DNA of 64,000 bases from Chrysemys picta bellii (Eukaryota > Chordata > Testudines > Emydidae): contig NC_088799.1 of NCBI RefSeq assembly GCF_011386835.1, forward strand, positions 77,829,302-77,893,301. The letters are read 5' to 3'. The notes below the pieces were generated by a model that had not been told where the DNA came from, did not search any database, and saw only the letters and a program-made list of their open reading frames with translations. This document shows, in pieces, positions 33,248-43,200 of the stretch; positions within the stretch are counted from its first letter, which is position 1, and each line of letters begins with the position of its first letter. Both the position numbers and the translations under genes were made by a program.

Positions 33248-36200
33248 TTCTGGAGTATTAATGTTTTTTTAAAAGCCTTAAATATTTTTGAGGAAAGAGT
33301 CTTTCAGTCACCCCCTTCCAAAAAAGAAAAAATAGAGGTGACTTCAAAGGAGGAAAAAAAATGAGTCAGGGAACTACGTGATTGTTTTATTCCCAGACTG
33401 GTGCTCTAGCTCACAGTTTCATTTTAAACTGTCTATACACGCCTGGTTGTAATGTGGGATAATAAATGAGCTATAGTTTTACTGGGAGTGATTCCGTTTT
33501 TGACATAGTAGGCTCGGAATGATGATCGGTAGGCTTGCACTAATAAATCTAAGGTAAATTTTTCAAACATCCCTAAGTGACTTAAGAGCCTAAGGGCCAT
33601 TGACTTTCAATAGCTTTTGAAAATGTTACACAAGTGATTGATTTGTAAACCCCAAATTTATTTCATTGTCCTTAATATTTAAAATCAAATACAGAACTCC
33701 CTTGGACTCAGTGGGGCAGGATCAGACTGTTAATCTTTAAGGGCCCAATCCTTTAAAGTGCTCAAAGTTCACCAGTTGATTAATTTTATTTTTTTAATTG
33801 TTACAATATAAAGTAATTTAAATTTCAAAATGAAAAGATGTTTTGACCTGAAAAAAATGGAACTTTTTCACTTAGAAAATGTCAGAGTGGGATGTTTTGA
33901 CAATTTTTTTCAAAGTCAACACTTTCCCAGGAACAGTTTCGGTTTTGATGAATCGGCATTTTCTAATGGAAAAAACTCTTAAATTGGCAAATAACTCTAA
34001 TAAGTATCCTGTAGACACTTTTGCCTGTGAGTGGCTTCACTCATGTGAGAAGCCCTATTGCTCTCAATTAGTCATGTTTGCAGGACTGGACCCATTAACA
34101 CTGATGCGATTAGCCCATTAGCAAGAACTGTCAGGGTAATTTGGCCCTGCAGGTGCATTAGGACTGGTAGAGGGATAGACGGAGGTGGGGATGTATTTCT
34201 CCTATTCTGAGACTGCTGTGAATTGGGTACCAGTTTGGGAACTGTCTTTGGCTTGGGAAGTTCTGAAGGTTGCTCTAACTTGTATCCCTACTGCAGCGGC
34301 CCTTAAGAGCTGTTGCAGTGGAACAGAATTGCTAAGAAATGTTACCCTGTGCACTCGCTTTTTGCCCTCTCCAGATCACCCTGGAATGCTCTCTGCACTG
34401 GGTCCTTGTGTGAGAAGAGGGCAGAGGGGGTGCAGAGCTGGCTCTGTGCCGTTCATAGAGGGCATCTTGTGATGATTGTGTTCTCTGGGGGAAAGTGCCA
34501 CAGGATAACCTTGAATCAAGAAGCCCTCTCTCTAGTAGTATTTGCAGGATTGGGTTCTAAGGATCAAGTTCTGCCCTCAGTTACATCCATGAGGTCATAT
34601 TAAAGGCAATGGAGTCCCGTGGCTGACAACTGTTGGGCAACAAAGTGATTCATGTTTGTGTTAGGATTATGGATCAGAATGTAAAGGTATTTACAGTACT
34701 TCATTTATAAGAAAAGCTATTCATTGTTTGTCAAGAGGGCTGTCGTCAGTGTTCTGGCTGGCTACATGAACTGTTAAATGGAAATCTATAGGACTAGTTT
34801 TTTTGTTTTTGTTTTTTTAAAGGAACACAGTTTAGTGCTGGTGTAGGCACCTTGGGATTTTTGATAATTATGATGCTCGTTATTAAATTACTACCATCTG
34901 TGCCAAAATACACTTCACCTGCATGATCAATTTGCCTCATAAAGCACATGATCAGATTTTTCCTGTTCCCTAATTTATTTTTCCAGTTCTGCATCTTTGC
35001 TCTCACAGTTGCTTTTTCCAAGACTTAACAAACATTAGCAAGCAACTGTAAAACTCCAACATGTACTCTTCCCAGTATCATCCCTTGCAGATCCATGCAG
35101 AGAAGAGGCCCTATAGGCATAGAGCTACCCCTGCACATGGGAAAGGGAAGCAAATCTCCTCTTCCCCCCCCCCGGTCCCTGGACACCTTAGTGCCTCTTC
35201 CACTTGAGCTAAGGGAGTATTTTAGCTGTGAGTAAAGAGCAGGCTGTCAGTTACTGGGGTAACATTAGAAGACGGCATGGTCAAGTGCTAAAACAATGTA
35301 TTACATCAACATCTGGATCTGTAATGAGCATAGATTAATGGGGCCTCAATCCTGATTGGAGCAAAATGCCAATTAAATCATCATTCTTGTCCACCATCCC
35401 ACACTGATGGTGTTTGAATCTATGGGGGTTCCTTGACTCAATTTGAGATTAGGGAATTCCTGGTGCAGAAATTAACTTGGAACTACAGGCCATTGAAAAT
35501 TTAGGGCTTAGGTGGGCCTATATAGTTAGGCCTCGACATATTAGGACAGTCAATTTATCTGCATACAAAAAGTGGATTGCTATCACCTCCCCACTTTCAG
35601 CCCGGACCAGTTGCACTTAGCTACTAACTTTATTAAACAGAACTGAATGCTCTGTGGCCTGTAGCCATTTTCGGTATATCTCTGGTGTGTCCTCATTGTT
35701 TCCTACCATAAGCAATTTTCAGGTATAACTGCATTTGTTTCAGAGACCATCTGCTGTAATGAATATTGCAGCAAGTAGGAAGTGGGCAAAGATTGAAATT
35801 TCTTGTGCCAGTGTTCCCTATTAGAGAAGACTGAGGAGGCCAAACTGTCTGACTAACTTAAATATCCAAAATAATTCAGCTTTATGTAGCCAATTCTTTG
35901 CCTCTGAGACGCTATAATGCGCTGATTAAAAAAAAAATCCCATTATTCCAAATGTTTGTATTATTTAAATTTCTTGTTATTTATGGATGTTCAATACAAC
36001 TTGACATGAAGCCTTATATTACTTTTATTCAGCAACTGGCAGGAAAATGGTATGTCTTAATCATCACAATGATTTCCACAATGTTCCCCTTGAGTTTTCA
36101 GGGGTGTCTATATTATATGTATGCTTATTCCATCTAGTCTGCTGGTTTGAATCCATCCAGTTTTTCTTTTTCCACATTCACTTTCTTTAGTTCTTCATGC

Positions 36201-36434
36201 ATGACTGATATGAACGACAATTTAATTGTATTGATTAATTATTGTAATTCAAATCAGTCCTCTCCTCTTTGCAATCTGCTGTTAGATTCACAGTAGACAA
36301 ACCAATGCATGTGTGCTCTCGTCCTGATAATGCAACCTTTATGCATTAAGGAAAAAACATTGAATACAGTGGAACTTTTGCTGGAGTAGAAACTGCAATA
36401 TTGGACCCATCAATAGGAAATAGTGCACATATAT
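33248..36434. other. gene-free sequence
   Basis: No recognised exon or repeat. ORFs at 34185-34603 lie in overlapping frames without similarity. Confidence 0.5.
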
Positions 36435-36703
36435 CAGGGTTTCTCAAACAGGGTCCGGCCTATCGCGGCTCCCACTGGCCGCGGATCACTGCTCTGGGCC
36501 AGTGGGAGCTGCTGGAAGCGGCGCGGGCCAAGGGACTTACTGGCTGCCGCTTCCAGCAGCTCCCATTGGCCCGGAGCAGCGAACCGCAGCCAGTGGGAGC
36601 CACGATCGGCTGGATCTGCAGGAGGGGCAGGTAAACAAACTGGCCTGGTCCGGCCCGCCAGGGCTTTCCCTACACAAGCGGTGACCCCGTTTGAGAAACC
36701 CTG
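36435..36703. mobile_element. hAT MITE (CAGGGTTTCTCAAAC ends)
   Basis: Ends CAGGGTTTCTCAAAC and GTTTGAGAAACCCTG, flanks ACATATAT / ATATATAT (7 of 8). The interior has a GC palindrome of CAGTGGGAGC / GCTCCCACTGG type. 269 bp. Confidence 0.9.
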
Positions 36704-36794
36704 ATATATATGGTTTGTTTGCTGTGAGTCTAACAAACTGCATATCTGTTTCTATAAATACATAGTACAGAAATATACCATTTTTTATGGCTAG

Positions 36795-37075
36795 TCTCAG
36801 TACTCTGGGATTTTATTCCCAGTTCTTTCTCTTGCTTAGCGTGTGACCTCTGCCAACTTGTTTAACAGATCTGTGCCTCAGTTTCTCTTTATATAAAATG
36901 AGGATAACACCATCTATTAGGGTGACCAGAAAGCAAGTGTGAAAAATCGGGACGTGGGTGGGGGAGGGGTAATAGGAGCCTTTATAAGAAAAAGACCCAA
37001 AAATCGGGACTTTCCCTATAAAATCAGGACATCTGGTCACCCTATCACCTATGCAGCATGATGAGACCACTCATT
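36795..37075 (+). mobile_element. MIR SINE, split by a hAT MITE
   Basis: GTGTGACCTCTGCCAACTTG, TGTGCCTCAGTTTCTC and AAAATGAGGATAACACC follow the MIR core in order. The element is interrupted at 36918-37044. Confidence 0.75.
36918..37044. mobile_element. short hAT MITE (TAGGGTGACCAGA family), copy 2
   Basis: Ends TAGGGTGACCAGA and TCTGGTCACCCTA, flanks CCATCTAT / TCACCTAT (6 of 8), inserted into a MIR. Confidence 0.88.
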
Positions 37076-37684
37076 GCATCCTCTCATCGTCCCCAAGGGT
37101 GCCTCTGCAGTTTCCCGGTCCTGTCTTCTCCTTCACAGGGCTCCTTAAACTCCACACAATCCAAAGGAAGATTAAAACATTCCTCATCTCGGGTTATGCA
37201 GTCCACACTGACACTCCAGGTCCTAATCCCATTTCAGTGTCTCTCCCCTTAGTTGGGAGGGGGGTTCCGAGTCCTCTTTCCCAGAGCTGGGTCACAGTTC
37301 AATCTCTTTGCAGGAGCCAATCTTGCTTCCTGCAACAACTTCTTCAGCCAACTACAGCAACTCTGGCGTCTGAGCATTCCCTTCTTGCCTCTGGCAGTTT
37401 CAAGAACCCTTTTTCAACCACACCTTTTCTACCCAGCTTCCTGTTGCCTTTTATACTTGAATTACCTGATTCCCCTCAGGTGATGAGACTCATCTTGTAA
37501 TCAGAGCTAGCTTAGCCCCAGGCTCTCCCACCCAAAGGTAAGCTCCTTGTTACAATCCATCTATGTAGTGTGTTTTGAAATCCTCAAATGAAAGGCACCA
37601 GGTAAACACTAATTATTTTTCATACTCTGCTTTGTATGGTTCAGCTTGCCAAAACACAAGCAACAATGAACATTATTATATTAT
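37076..37684. other. unclassified, possibly LTR-derived
   Basis: Pyrimidine-rich, with CCCTCAGGTGATGAG and CCCAGGCTCTCCCACCC words that recall retroviral LTRs in this lineage. No ends or target duplication seen. Confidence 0.3.
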
Positions 37685-38153
37685 TGTGCCCACAAGGGGA
37701 GCCGTGATACCGGCGGAAGAATGATACTCAGGCCTGAGAGTAAAAAAAGCAAGGCTTTACTGAAGGAAGAACTTACACTCCAAGCTGCGCGGGGAGTCCC
37801 AGGGCGCGCAGAGGGGCTGCAGGGAACTCTGACCATTCGGGACAGCTGGCCAGGCAGGACTCCACTGAAGGGAGTCCACTGCAATGCTATATCCCCCTGT
37901 GCTTATCTCAAGGTTATATGGGGTCAACAGCTGGCTACATTCATTGCATTCATAAATCATACATATTATATAAGCTGACTTGTTTACAGACAAAAACATG
38001 CTGAACTATACTAAACTACATTGGCAGGATCTGCCGGACAAGGTTCATTGCACGGCCTTCAACTGCACAGCCTGCATCTTCCGCTCACATTCAGTCACAT
38101 ACTCGGTCCGCCACTTAGCTCCTCGCCAATTTTCCGCACCCTTTCCCCCTACA
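37685..38153 (-). mobile_element. solo LTR, 469 bp
   Basis: TGTAGGGGGAAAGG ... GTGGGCACA on the minus strand, bounded by a perfect 5-bp duplication ATTAT (37680-37684 and 38154-38158). A CAGTAAAGCC poly(A)-like signal lies about 90 bp from the 3' end. No internal region, so a solo LTR, probably of an endogenous retrovirus. Confidence 0.82.
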
Positions 38154-38158
38154 ATTAT

Positions 38159-39433
38159 GAATTTATATCAGGTTAGAGCCTGTGGGGTAGAGAATACAGA
38201 TGAAGAAAGGAAAGAAGAGCGTCAAAGAGAAAGTATGAGATGAGAGACAGAGAGAAAGGGGGAATGAACAGGAGAAAGTAGGAGAGGGAGAGCAAACAAA
38301 GCTGGAGAAAACCATCTGGTCAGAAACTGTTGTCGTTATAAGAAAACAAAGAAAAACATAATAGTTGAGGTCTAGGTCAGCTGATCTAAACAATAATAAT
38401 ACTTATTTTATGTAAAGAGTAAGAAGAAAAGGGGAAACATGTTTCACATCATCTGTTTTTCAGATACCTTACAGGTAAGGACTCGTAGACCTCCTGCCAA
38501 GTATGTGATTCAAATCCAACTCCTTGCCTTCACATCTTTTGTATTAATAGTATTCTTGAGGGTTGAATGATAGCTTAAAAGTATGGTGGTTACTTTCCTG
38601 GAACATAATATGGACAGCTAGTTGCTATCTGGGAGTTTTTAAAAGCTGCCACTTTTATAACTGAATTAAAACTGGAGTTTTCATACCTGAAGTTTAATAT
38701 TTTTGTTGCTTTATTTTCATACCTCAGCACTTTAAATAAAACTAGTTGTGTTTATTCTAGGGACATTTTAACGCTTGCTACCTTAGTTTATATCCTGAAA
38801 ACCACCACCATTTCAGAGCATGTGGGGTAAAATGACAGACCTGACTAAGCTTTTATCACTTTAGGAAACTGAATTCTTCTACTCTAGTTGTCCAATGTGG
38901 TTGTTCAGGAATTATTTATTCTAATTCATCCTCTAATGCAGCCTAGTTTGTCAATTTTGTTTCTCAAAATTACCAAGCAGATAACATCCAAATTGTACTA
39001 TTATTGTATTATTTATTTATTTGTTCGTAGCACCCATAACAACACAAAAGAAGTCACAATTCATATGTACACAAAATAAATTGTATTGTCAATAAAAACT
39101 GAAAATTGAAAGAAGGGATGGAGGAATATCCGAATTACTTACATTTCTTTTTAAGTTTCCCAAATAGAAAGCACTGTATATGCTAAAATGTCCATAGCAC
39201 TTAAACATTTTTTGACTGAAAGATATAACTTCAGAAGACCCTGAATCACCCCATCTTGAAATTCTGAAAGACAACTCAAGAAAATAACTCCATTTTGTCA
39301 TAATTTACCAAAATAGTTTTTCATGATTTTTACAAAGTAGTACCTGTAATAACTAGCGAGTGAGCATAAGAATTCCCATTGGTTCTTCAAATTTCAAGCA
39401 ACCCAATAAAATGTTTACACGTGTTAGCAATAT
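38159..39433. other. gene-free AT-rich sequence
   Basis: A purine-rich GAGA block at 38198-38300; otherwise nothing recognised. Confidence 0.5.
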
Positions 39434-39441
39434 ATTTTTGA

Positions 39442-39672
39442 CAGGGCTGGCTCCAGCATTTCTGCCGCCCCAAGCAAAAAAAAAAAAAAAAAAAAAGGCC
39501 GCAGCAATTGGGGGGGGAAAAAAAAAAAAGCCGTGATCAGCGGCGGCAGTTCAGCGGCAGGTCCTTCGCTCCTAGAGGGAGTGAGGGACCTGCCGCCCCC
39601 GAATTGCCGCAGGTGCCGCTCCTCTCCCTTGGCCATCCCAAGCACCTGCTTGTTAAGCTGGTGCCGGCCCTG
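39442..39672. mobile_element. hAT MITE (CAGGGCTGGCTCCAGC ends)
   Basis: Ends CAGGGCTGGCTCCAGC and GCTGGTGCCGGCCCTG, perfect 8-bp duplication ATTTTTGA (39434-39441 and 39673-39680). Contains A-runs at 39476-39497 and 39520-39531. Confidence 0.92.
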
Positions 39673-40157
39673 ATTTTTGATTAGCTATACTTCTGGAGAA
39701 ACAATCAAACCTGCAAAACTTGAATTAACTTTTTGACTAACCTGATGGATATACAGTTTTTGTGTCAGATGCCATTGTAGCGATACCATTTGACTCATGG
39801 CCCTGCTCCTGCTCCACTAGAGTTAATAGCTTTTCCATTTACTTTAGTGAGTGTCAGATCAAACCCCATGTACGGAAAGTTAATCATGTGGTGTGCCTGT
39901 TCATCCTAAGCATAGCCCTTGATTTCCCTCTTCTTGGTGCAGTAAAATCCTGAAACTACTATCTAGCTTGAAAGAGAACGTAACATTTTAAAGTAAAGGT
40001 CTTTCATACAAGTCTGGTGCCAGATACTCAATTTATGTAAATTATCATAGCTCAACTGCCATATATGGATAAGTAGACTGCACTCAACTGCATATAAATA
40101 GCTCTAGTCCCCCCCTCCCCCCCAAAAAAAATACACTAATGGTGTAGGCCCCAATTT

Positions 40158-40265
40158 AGCAAAGTACTTAAGTACATGCTTAATTTTAAACTTGTGAGTA
40201 ATCCCATTGATTTCAGTGGGATTGTTCACATGTTTAAAGTTAAGTATGTGCTAAAAAGCTTTGCT
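40158..40265. repeat. palindromic DNA repeat of about 108 bp
   Basis: AGCAAAGTACTTAAGTACAT ... AATCCCATTGA pairs with ... TGGGATTGTTCACATG ... AAAGCTTTGCT across a short TTTCAG centre. Non-coding, MITE-like; same family as 6787-6910. Confidence 0.7.
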
Positions 40266-41443
40266 TAATAGAAGCCTAAATGAATTAGAGTTTAGAAAAC
40301 CTTTTCTTTTGCAGAGAGAAACAGTTATTTTATGCTCACCAAGGAATAAAAAAATATTGGTTTATCATGCGTGCATGCTCTCTGAATAGTCAGTCATATT
40401 TACATTACTGTTACACATAACTCAACACTTTCACGAGACAAATTAATATTCAACACTTTAACATCACCAATCAAAACTGTTCTGAGCTGAAACTTAGAGG
40501 TTCTCTATCTAGAAATTAGTTAGCTGAACAAATTTTGACTAAATTATGCAAATTCTTTGCTGGCAGTTCTGTATAATAAAAAAAGTTTTGGGTCAACCTG
40601 AAATAAACATACTAAGCAAACTGAAAAGTTGAAAAAAATAACGGCAGGTCAAACAAAACATTGGATTAGACCTGAAATTTAACATTTTAATTTTGAGCTT
40701 TTAAAACATTTTTAATAAAATTGAAGGAAATTTTAAAATGAAGTCATTTTGACTGAAACAAATGAAATCTGTCAAAACTAAACTTTAGAAGCACTGATTG
40801 ACTACAATTAATTTGGTGAAAGTAACATGAATTCACAAAATGTTTGTCAACCCAAATCTGCATTTTTCTGTGGAAAAAGGTTTGGATAGAAGTTTTCACC
40901 CACCTCTAATCCTGAATGTTCAGCACTTTGCAGGATCAAGCCCCAAGAGCTTAGCATGGAACCTGTTTGGAGTCCTACATTAGTTAACGATATGAGAAAT
41001 GGAAGAGGCCCATTACATCAGTGAGTTGATTTCCACTGTCAGGCACCTTGATGCCCCAAGCGAGAGGACTTGCCAGATAAAGTGGGACCACAATTAGTAT
41101 TAGGTGAAAGGCTGACTAGAGGCAATCCCTTCCCTAATTCAAGCTATAGTTGAGGAGGAAGAGACCTTCAGTCAGGGAAAGAAGAATGGGGAGGGGGTTT
41201 AGGGTGTGTGGGTGTTCAGTCCTTAAAGTGGCCTGAAAAAAAGGGATCTAGCATGAGGTGGGAGCTGCACCTCTGCAACCTCGCTCTACTTAGTTATTCA
41301 GGGTGTCTGTGTGGCCTCCTCCCTATGTGTGAGCTGGCATAGATGGGAAGGGTACAGCGTGTGGGGGTGTGTGCTGAAGCTTCATCATATGCTGTAGTCT
41401 TTAACTCCTCCAGAGACTGGACCTTAGCATCTGACAGTCAGGA
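40266..41443. other. gene-free sequence
   Basis: Nothing recognised apart from AT richness. Confidence 0.5.
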
Positions 41444-41447
41444 ATGG

Positions 41448-41480
<33 letters not shown>
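41444..41480 (+). repeat. (TG)n microsatellite
   Basis: About 15 TG units followed by TATATATA. A short TG tract also occurs near 8873-8892. Confidence 0.9.
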
Positions 41481-41482
<2 letters not shown>

Positions 41483-41510
41483 CAGAGCCGAGAGAGGTGG
41501 GGTGGGGGGG

Positions 41511-42464
41511 TGTCAAGGATGCTTCCCCACTCTGAACTTTAGGGTACAAATGTGGGGGCCTGCATGAAACTTCTAAGCTTAACTACCAGCTTAGATCTGG
41601 TCCGCTGCCACCACTCCCAAAGTGCTAATTCCCTTCCCTGGGTAGCCTTGAGAGACTCTTCACCAACTCCCTGGTGAATACAGATCCAATCCCCTTGGAT
41701 CTTAAAACAAGAAGAAATTAACCATCCCCCTCCTTTCTCCCACCAACTCCTGGTGGATCAGGATCCAACCCCCTTGGATCTAAAAACAAGGAAAAAATCA
41801 ATCAGGTTCTTAAAAAGAAGGCTTTTAATTAAAGAAAAAAGGTAAAAATCATCTCTGTAAAATCAGGATGGAAAACAACTTTACAGGGTAATCAAACTTA
41901 AAGAGCCCAGAGGAATCCCCTCTAGCCTTATGTTCAAAGTTACAGCAAACAGAGATAAACACTCTAGCAAAAAGGTACATTTACAAGTTGAGAAAACAAA
42001 GACAAAACTAACATGCATTGCCTGGCTGTTTACTTACAAGTTTGAAATATGAGAGACTTGTTCAGAAAGATTTGGAGAGCCTGGCTTGATGTCTGGTCCC
42101 TCTTAGTCCCAAGAGCGAACAACCCCCAAAACAAAGAGCACAAACAAAAACCTTCCCCCCACCAAGATTTGAAAGTATCTTGTCCCTTTATTGGTCCTTT
42201 GGGTCAGGTGTCAGCCAGGTTACCTGAGCTTCTTAACTCTTTACAGGTAAAAGGATTTTGGAGTCTCTGGCCAGGAGGGATTTTATAGTACTGTACTAGG
42301 TGACCAGACAGCAAATGTGAAAAATCGGGACAGGGGTGGGGGGTAATAGGAGCCTATATAAGAAAAAGACCCCAAAATCGGGACTGTCCCTATAAAATCG
42401 GGACATCTGGTCACCCTATACTGTACACAGGAGGGCTGTTACCCTTCCTTCTATAGTTATGACA
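41511..42464 (-). mobile_element. LTR, about 830 bp, carrying a hAT MITE
   Basis: TGTCATAACTATAG ... CAAGGATGCTTCC/CCTTGACA ends on the minus strand (TG ... CA). The flanks GGGGG / GGGTG are compatible with a 5-bp duplication but uninformative in G-rich sequence. Interrupted at 42297-42418. No internal retroviral genes adjacent, so probably solo. Confidence 0.75.
42297..42418. mobile_element. short hAT MITE (TAGGGTGACCAGA family), copy 3
   Basis: Ends TAGGTGACCAGA (one G lost) and TCTGGTCACCCTA, perfect 8-bp duplication TACTGTAC (42289-42296 and 42419-42426). Inserted in the LTR at 41511-42464. Confidence 0.92.
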
Positions 42465-42629
42465 GGGTGTATCAGGACCGAGGGCACCCAGGGGTTGGAA
42501 TGGGGGGGGGGGGGTTGCTACCTCACTCCTGGCTTGGTTTCTATCATATACAGGGTTTCCAGTTTGGTTCAAGGGCTCGCAGCACCCCCATTATACAAAC
42601 TGTTCCAGCACCCCTAGGGGCACCAGAGT

Positions 42630-43200
42630 GTGTCAGCTAGACCACTAGGGATGTGTGTGTGGGGGTCCGGATAGAGCGGGGGACAGCGTCTGTGTCGCGA
42701 CAGCCCAGGTAGTGGGGGGGTGTCGGGATAGAGCAGGGCGGGGACAGCCGCACCAGCGAGGCGCTCCCGGAACCCATTTCCACACACCGCGAGGGGGGTG
42801 TGGTGTCGCGCGCACCCAACCCCAGCACGGCAGCATCAGCTGAGTCTCATCCGGGGATTTCCGCTCCGTCTCCTCCCCTCGCGGTGGCGCGCACGTTCCC
42901 TCCACCCCACTGCTCGGGCGCCGTCGCGGGAGCGCCAGGCCCCGCCCACCCTGCGCGAGACGCAGCTCGGGGCGGGGAAGGCGGAAGTCGGCTCCCGACA
43001 ACACCCGAGAGCCGGGTAGCGCTGAGTTCTGATCCAGAGCGTCCGCCTTCGCCGGCCGGGTCGGGCCTGAGGAGCCGCCGCCATGTCCAGCATGGAGAGT
43101 ATCCTTTGGGCTGAAGGGCAGCGCGCCCCGGCAGGGCGAGACGTGGCGGGGAGGGTCCCCCGAGTGTCTGCAGCCCTGCCCCTGGAGACACCCACCCTCT
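42630..43200 (+). promoter_or_regulatory. CHMP1B: CpG-island promoter and 5'UTR of CHMP1B
   Basis: CpG-dense stretch ending just past coding exon 1. It contains Sp1/KLF-type boxes (CCCCGCCC at 42940-42947, GGGGCGGGG at 42969-42977) and an ETS-type site (GCGGAAGT at 42981-42988) within about 100 bp of the ATG. No TATA box is seen, as expected for a housekeeping promoter. The exact transcription start is not visible. Overlapping long ORFs here come from GC richness. Confidence 0.8.
43083..43098 (+). CDS. CHMP1B: CHMP1B coding exon 1
   Basis: Start codon in a strong Kozak context (GCCGCCGCCATGT) inside the CpG island. It encodes MSSME plus the first base of a lysine codon and is followed by the donor GTATCC. 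The exon gives only 16 coding bases, too short for an ORF search. The start is fixed by family similarity and by the phase-1 join to 48880. Confidence 0.93.
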
